6,213 nucleotides of DNA, from contig JALHHH010000097.1 of the NCBI GenBank assembly GCA_022837485.1, forward strand, positions 1-6,213, in the 5' to 3' direction. The notes beneath the pieces were generated by a model, which made no database searches, was not told the origin of the DNA, and saw only the letters and a program-made list of their open reading frames with translations. Positions 6,116 to 6,213 of this stretch are shown here, one piece after another. Position numbers and translations under genes: made by a program. The number at the start of each line of letters is the position of its first letter. The first letter of the stretch is position 1. Source of the DNA: Bacteroidales bacterium. GTDB lineage: Bacteria > Bacteroidota > Bacteroidia > Bacteroidales > Lentimicrobiaceae.

Positions 6116-6213
6116 ATTGCGGATTTAATTTCTAATTTCTAAAACATCTGTATACAATTTGTAATCAGGACTTTGGATAAACTATCCCACAATTCCACCT
6201 GACGAAGCCCGCT
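6116..6213. other. Right flank, no supportable gene
   Basis: These 98 bases after the exonuclease stop are AT-rich at first, with a tandem 7-base repeat (TAATTTC twice, 6126-6139). There is no strong terminator hairpin; GGATA/TATCC at 6175-6187 is only five pairs. Two minus-strand frames run in from the edge, one ending at a TAG at 6141-6139 (24 residues, ending TNCIQMF) and one at a TGA at 6167-6165 (15 residues). Either could be the tail of a convergent gene, but neither resembles a family I can name. Confidence 0.35.

Overview
This window looks like ordinary chromosomal DNA from a member of the Bacteroidota, probably a Bacteroidales-type anaerobe. The evidence is the proteins, which resemble Bacteroidota homologues as far as I can recall them. 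In addition, recognisable Shine-Dalgarno sequences are missing before the genes, and exact matches to the Bacteroidota -7 promoter element TAnnTTTG precede both divergent units. Base composition is near 50% GC and looks even across the genes. I see no insertion sequence, integrase, tRNA, rRNA or CRISPR array.

There are two divergent transcription units. The leftward unit (2412 to 161, minus strand) holds tgt, the queuosine tRNA-guanine transglycosylase, then a LptF/LptG-family permease of the lipopolysaccharide export machine 44 bp downstream. The rightward unit (2740 to 6115, plus strand) holds a CLC-family chloride channel/transporter with two C-terminal CBS domains, a PAP2-family membrane phosphatase, and an exonuclease III-type AP endonuclease. 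Gaps of 57 and 52 bp separate the last three, and each gap contains small hairpins. A 327-bp non-coding region (2413-2739) separates the units and carries both candidate promoters. The flanks (1-160 and 6116-6213) hold no gene I can support; short frames run off each edge.

The genes do not form one pathway. The permease and perhaps the PAP2 phosphatase act on the envelope, tgt modifies tRNA, the CLC protein handles anions, and Xth repairs DNA. I found no evidence of a new multi-gene system. The points that repay a second look are residue-level departures in two proteins. The Tgt lacks the three zinc-binding cysteines of the family but keeps the histidine ligand. The CLC keeps the gating glutamate but has valine at the internal proton-glutamate site and histidine at the anion-coordinating serine site. 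The CLC also has a perfect -7 promoter element so close to its start codon that its mRNA may be leaderless.
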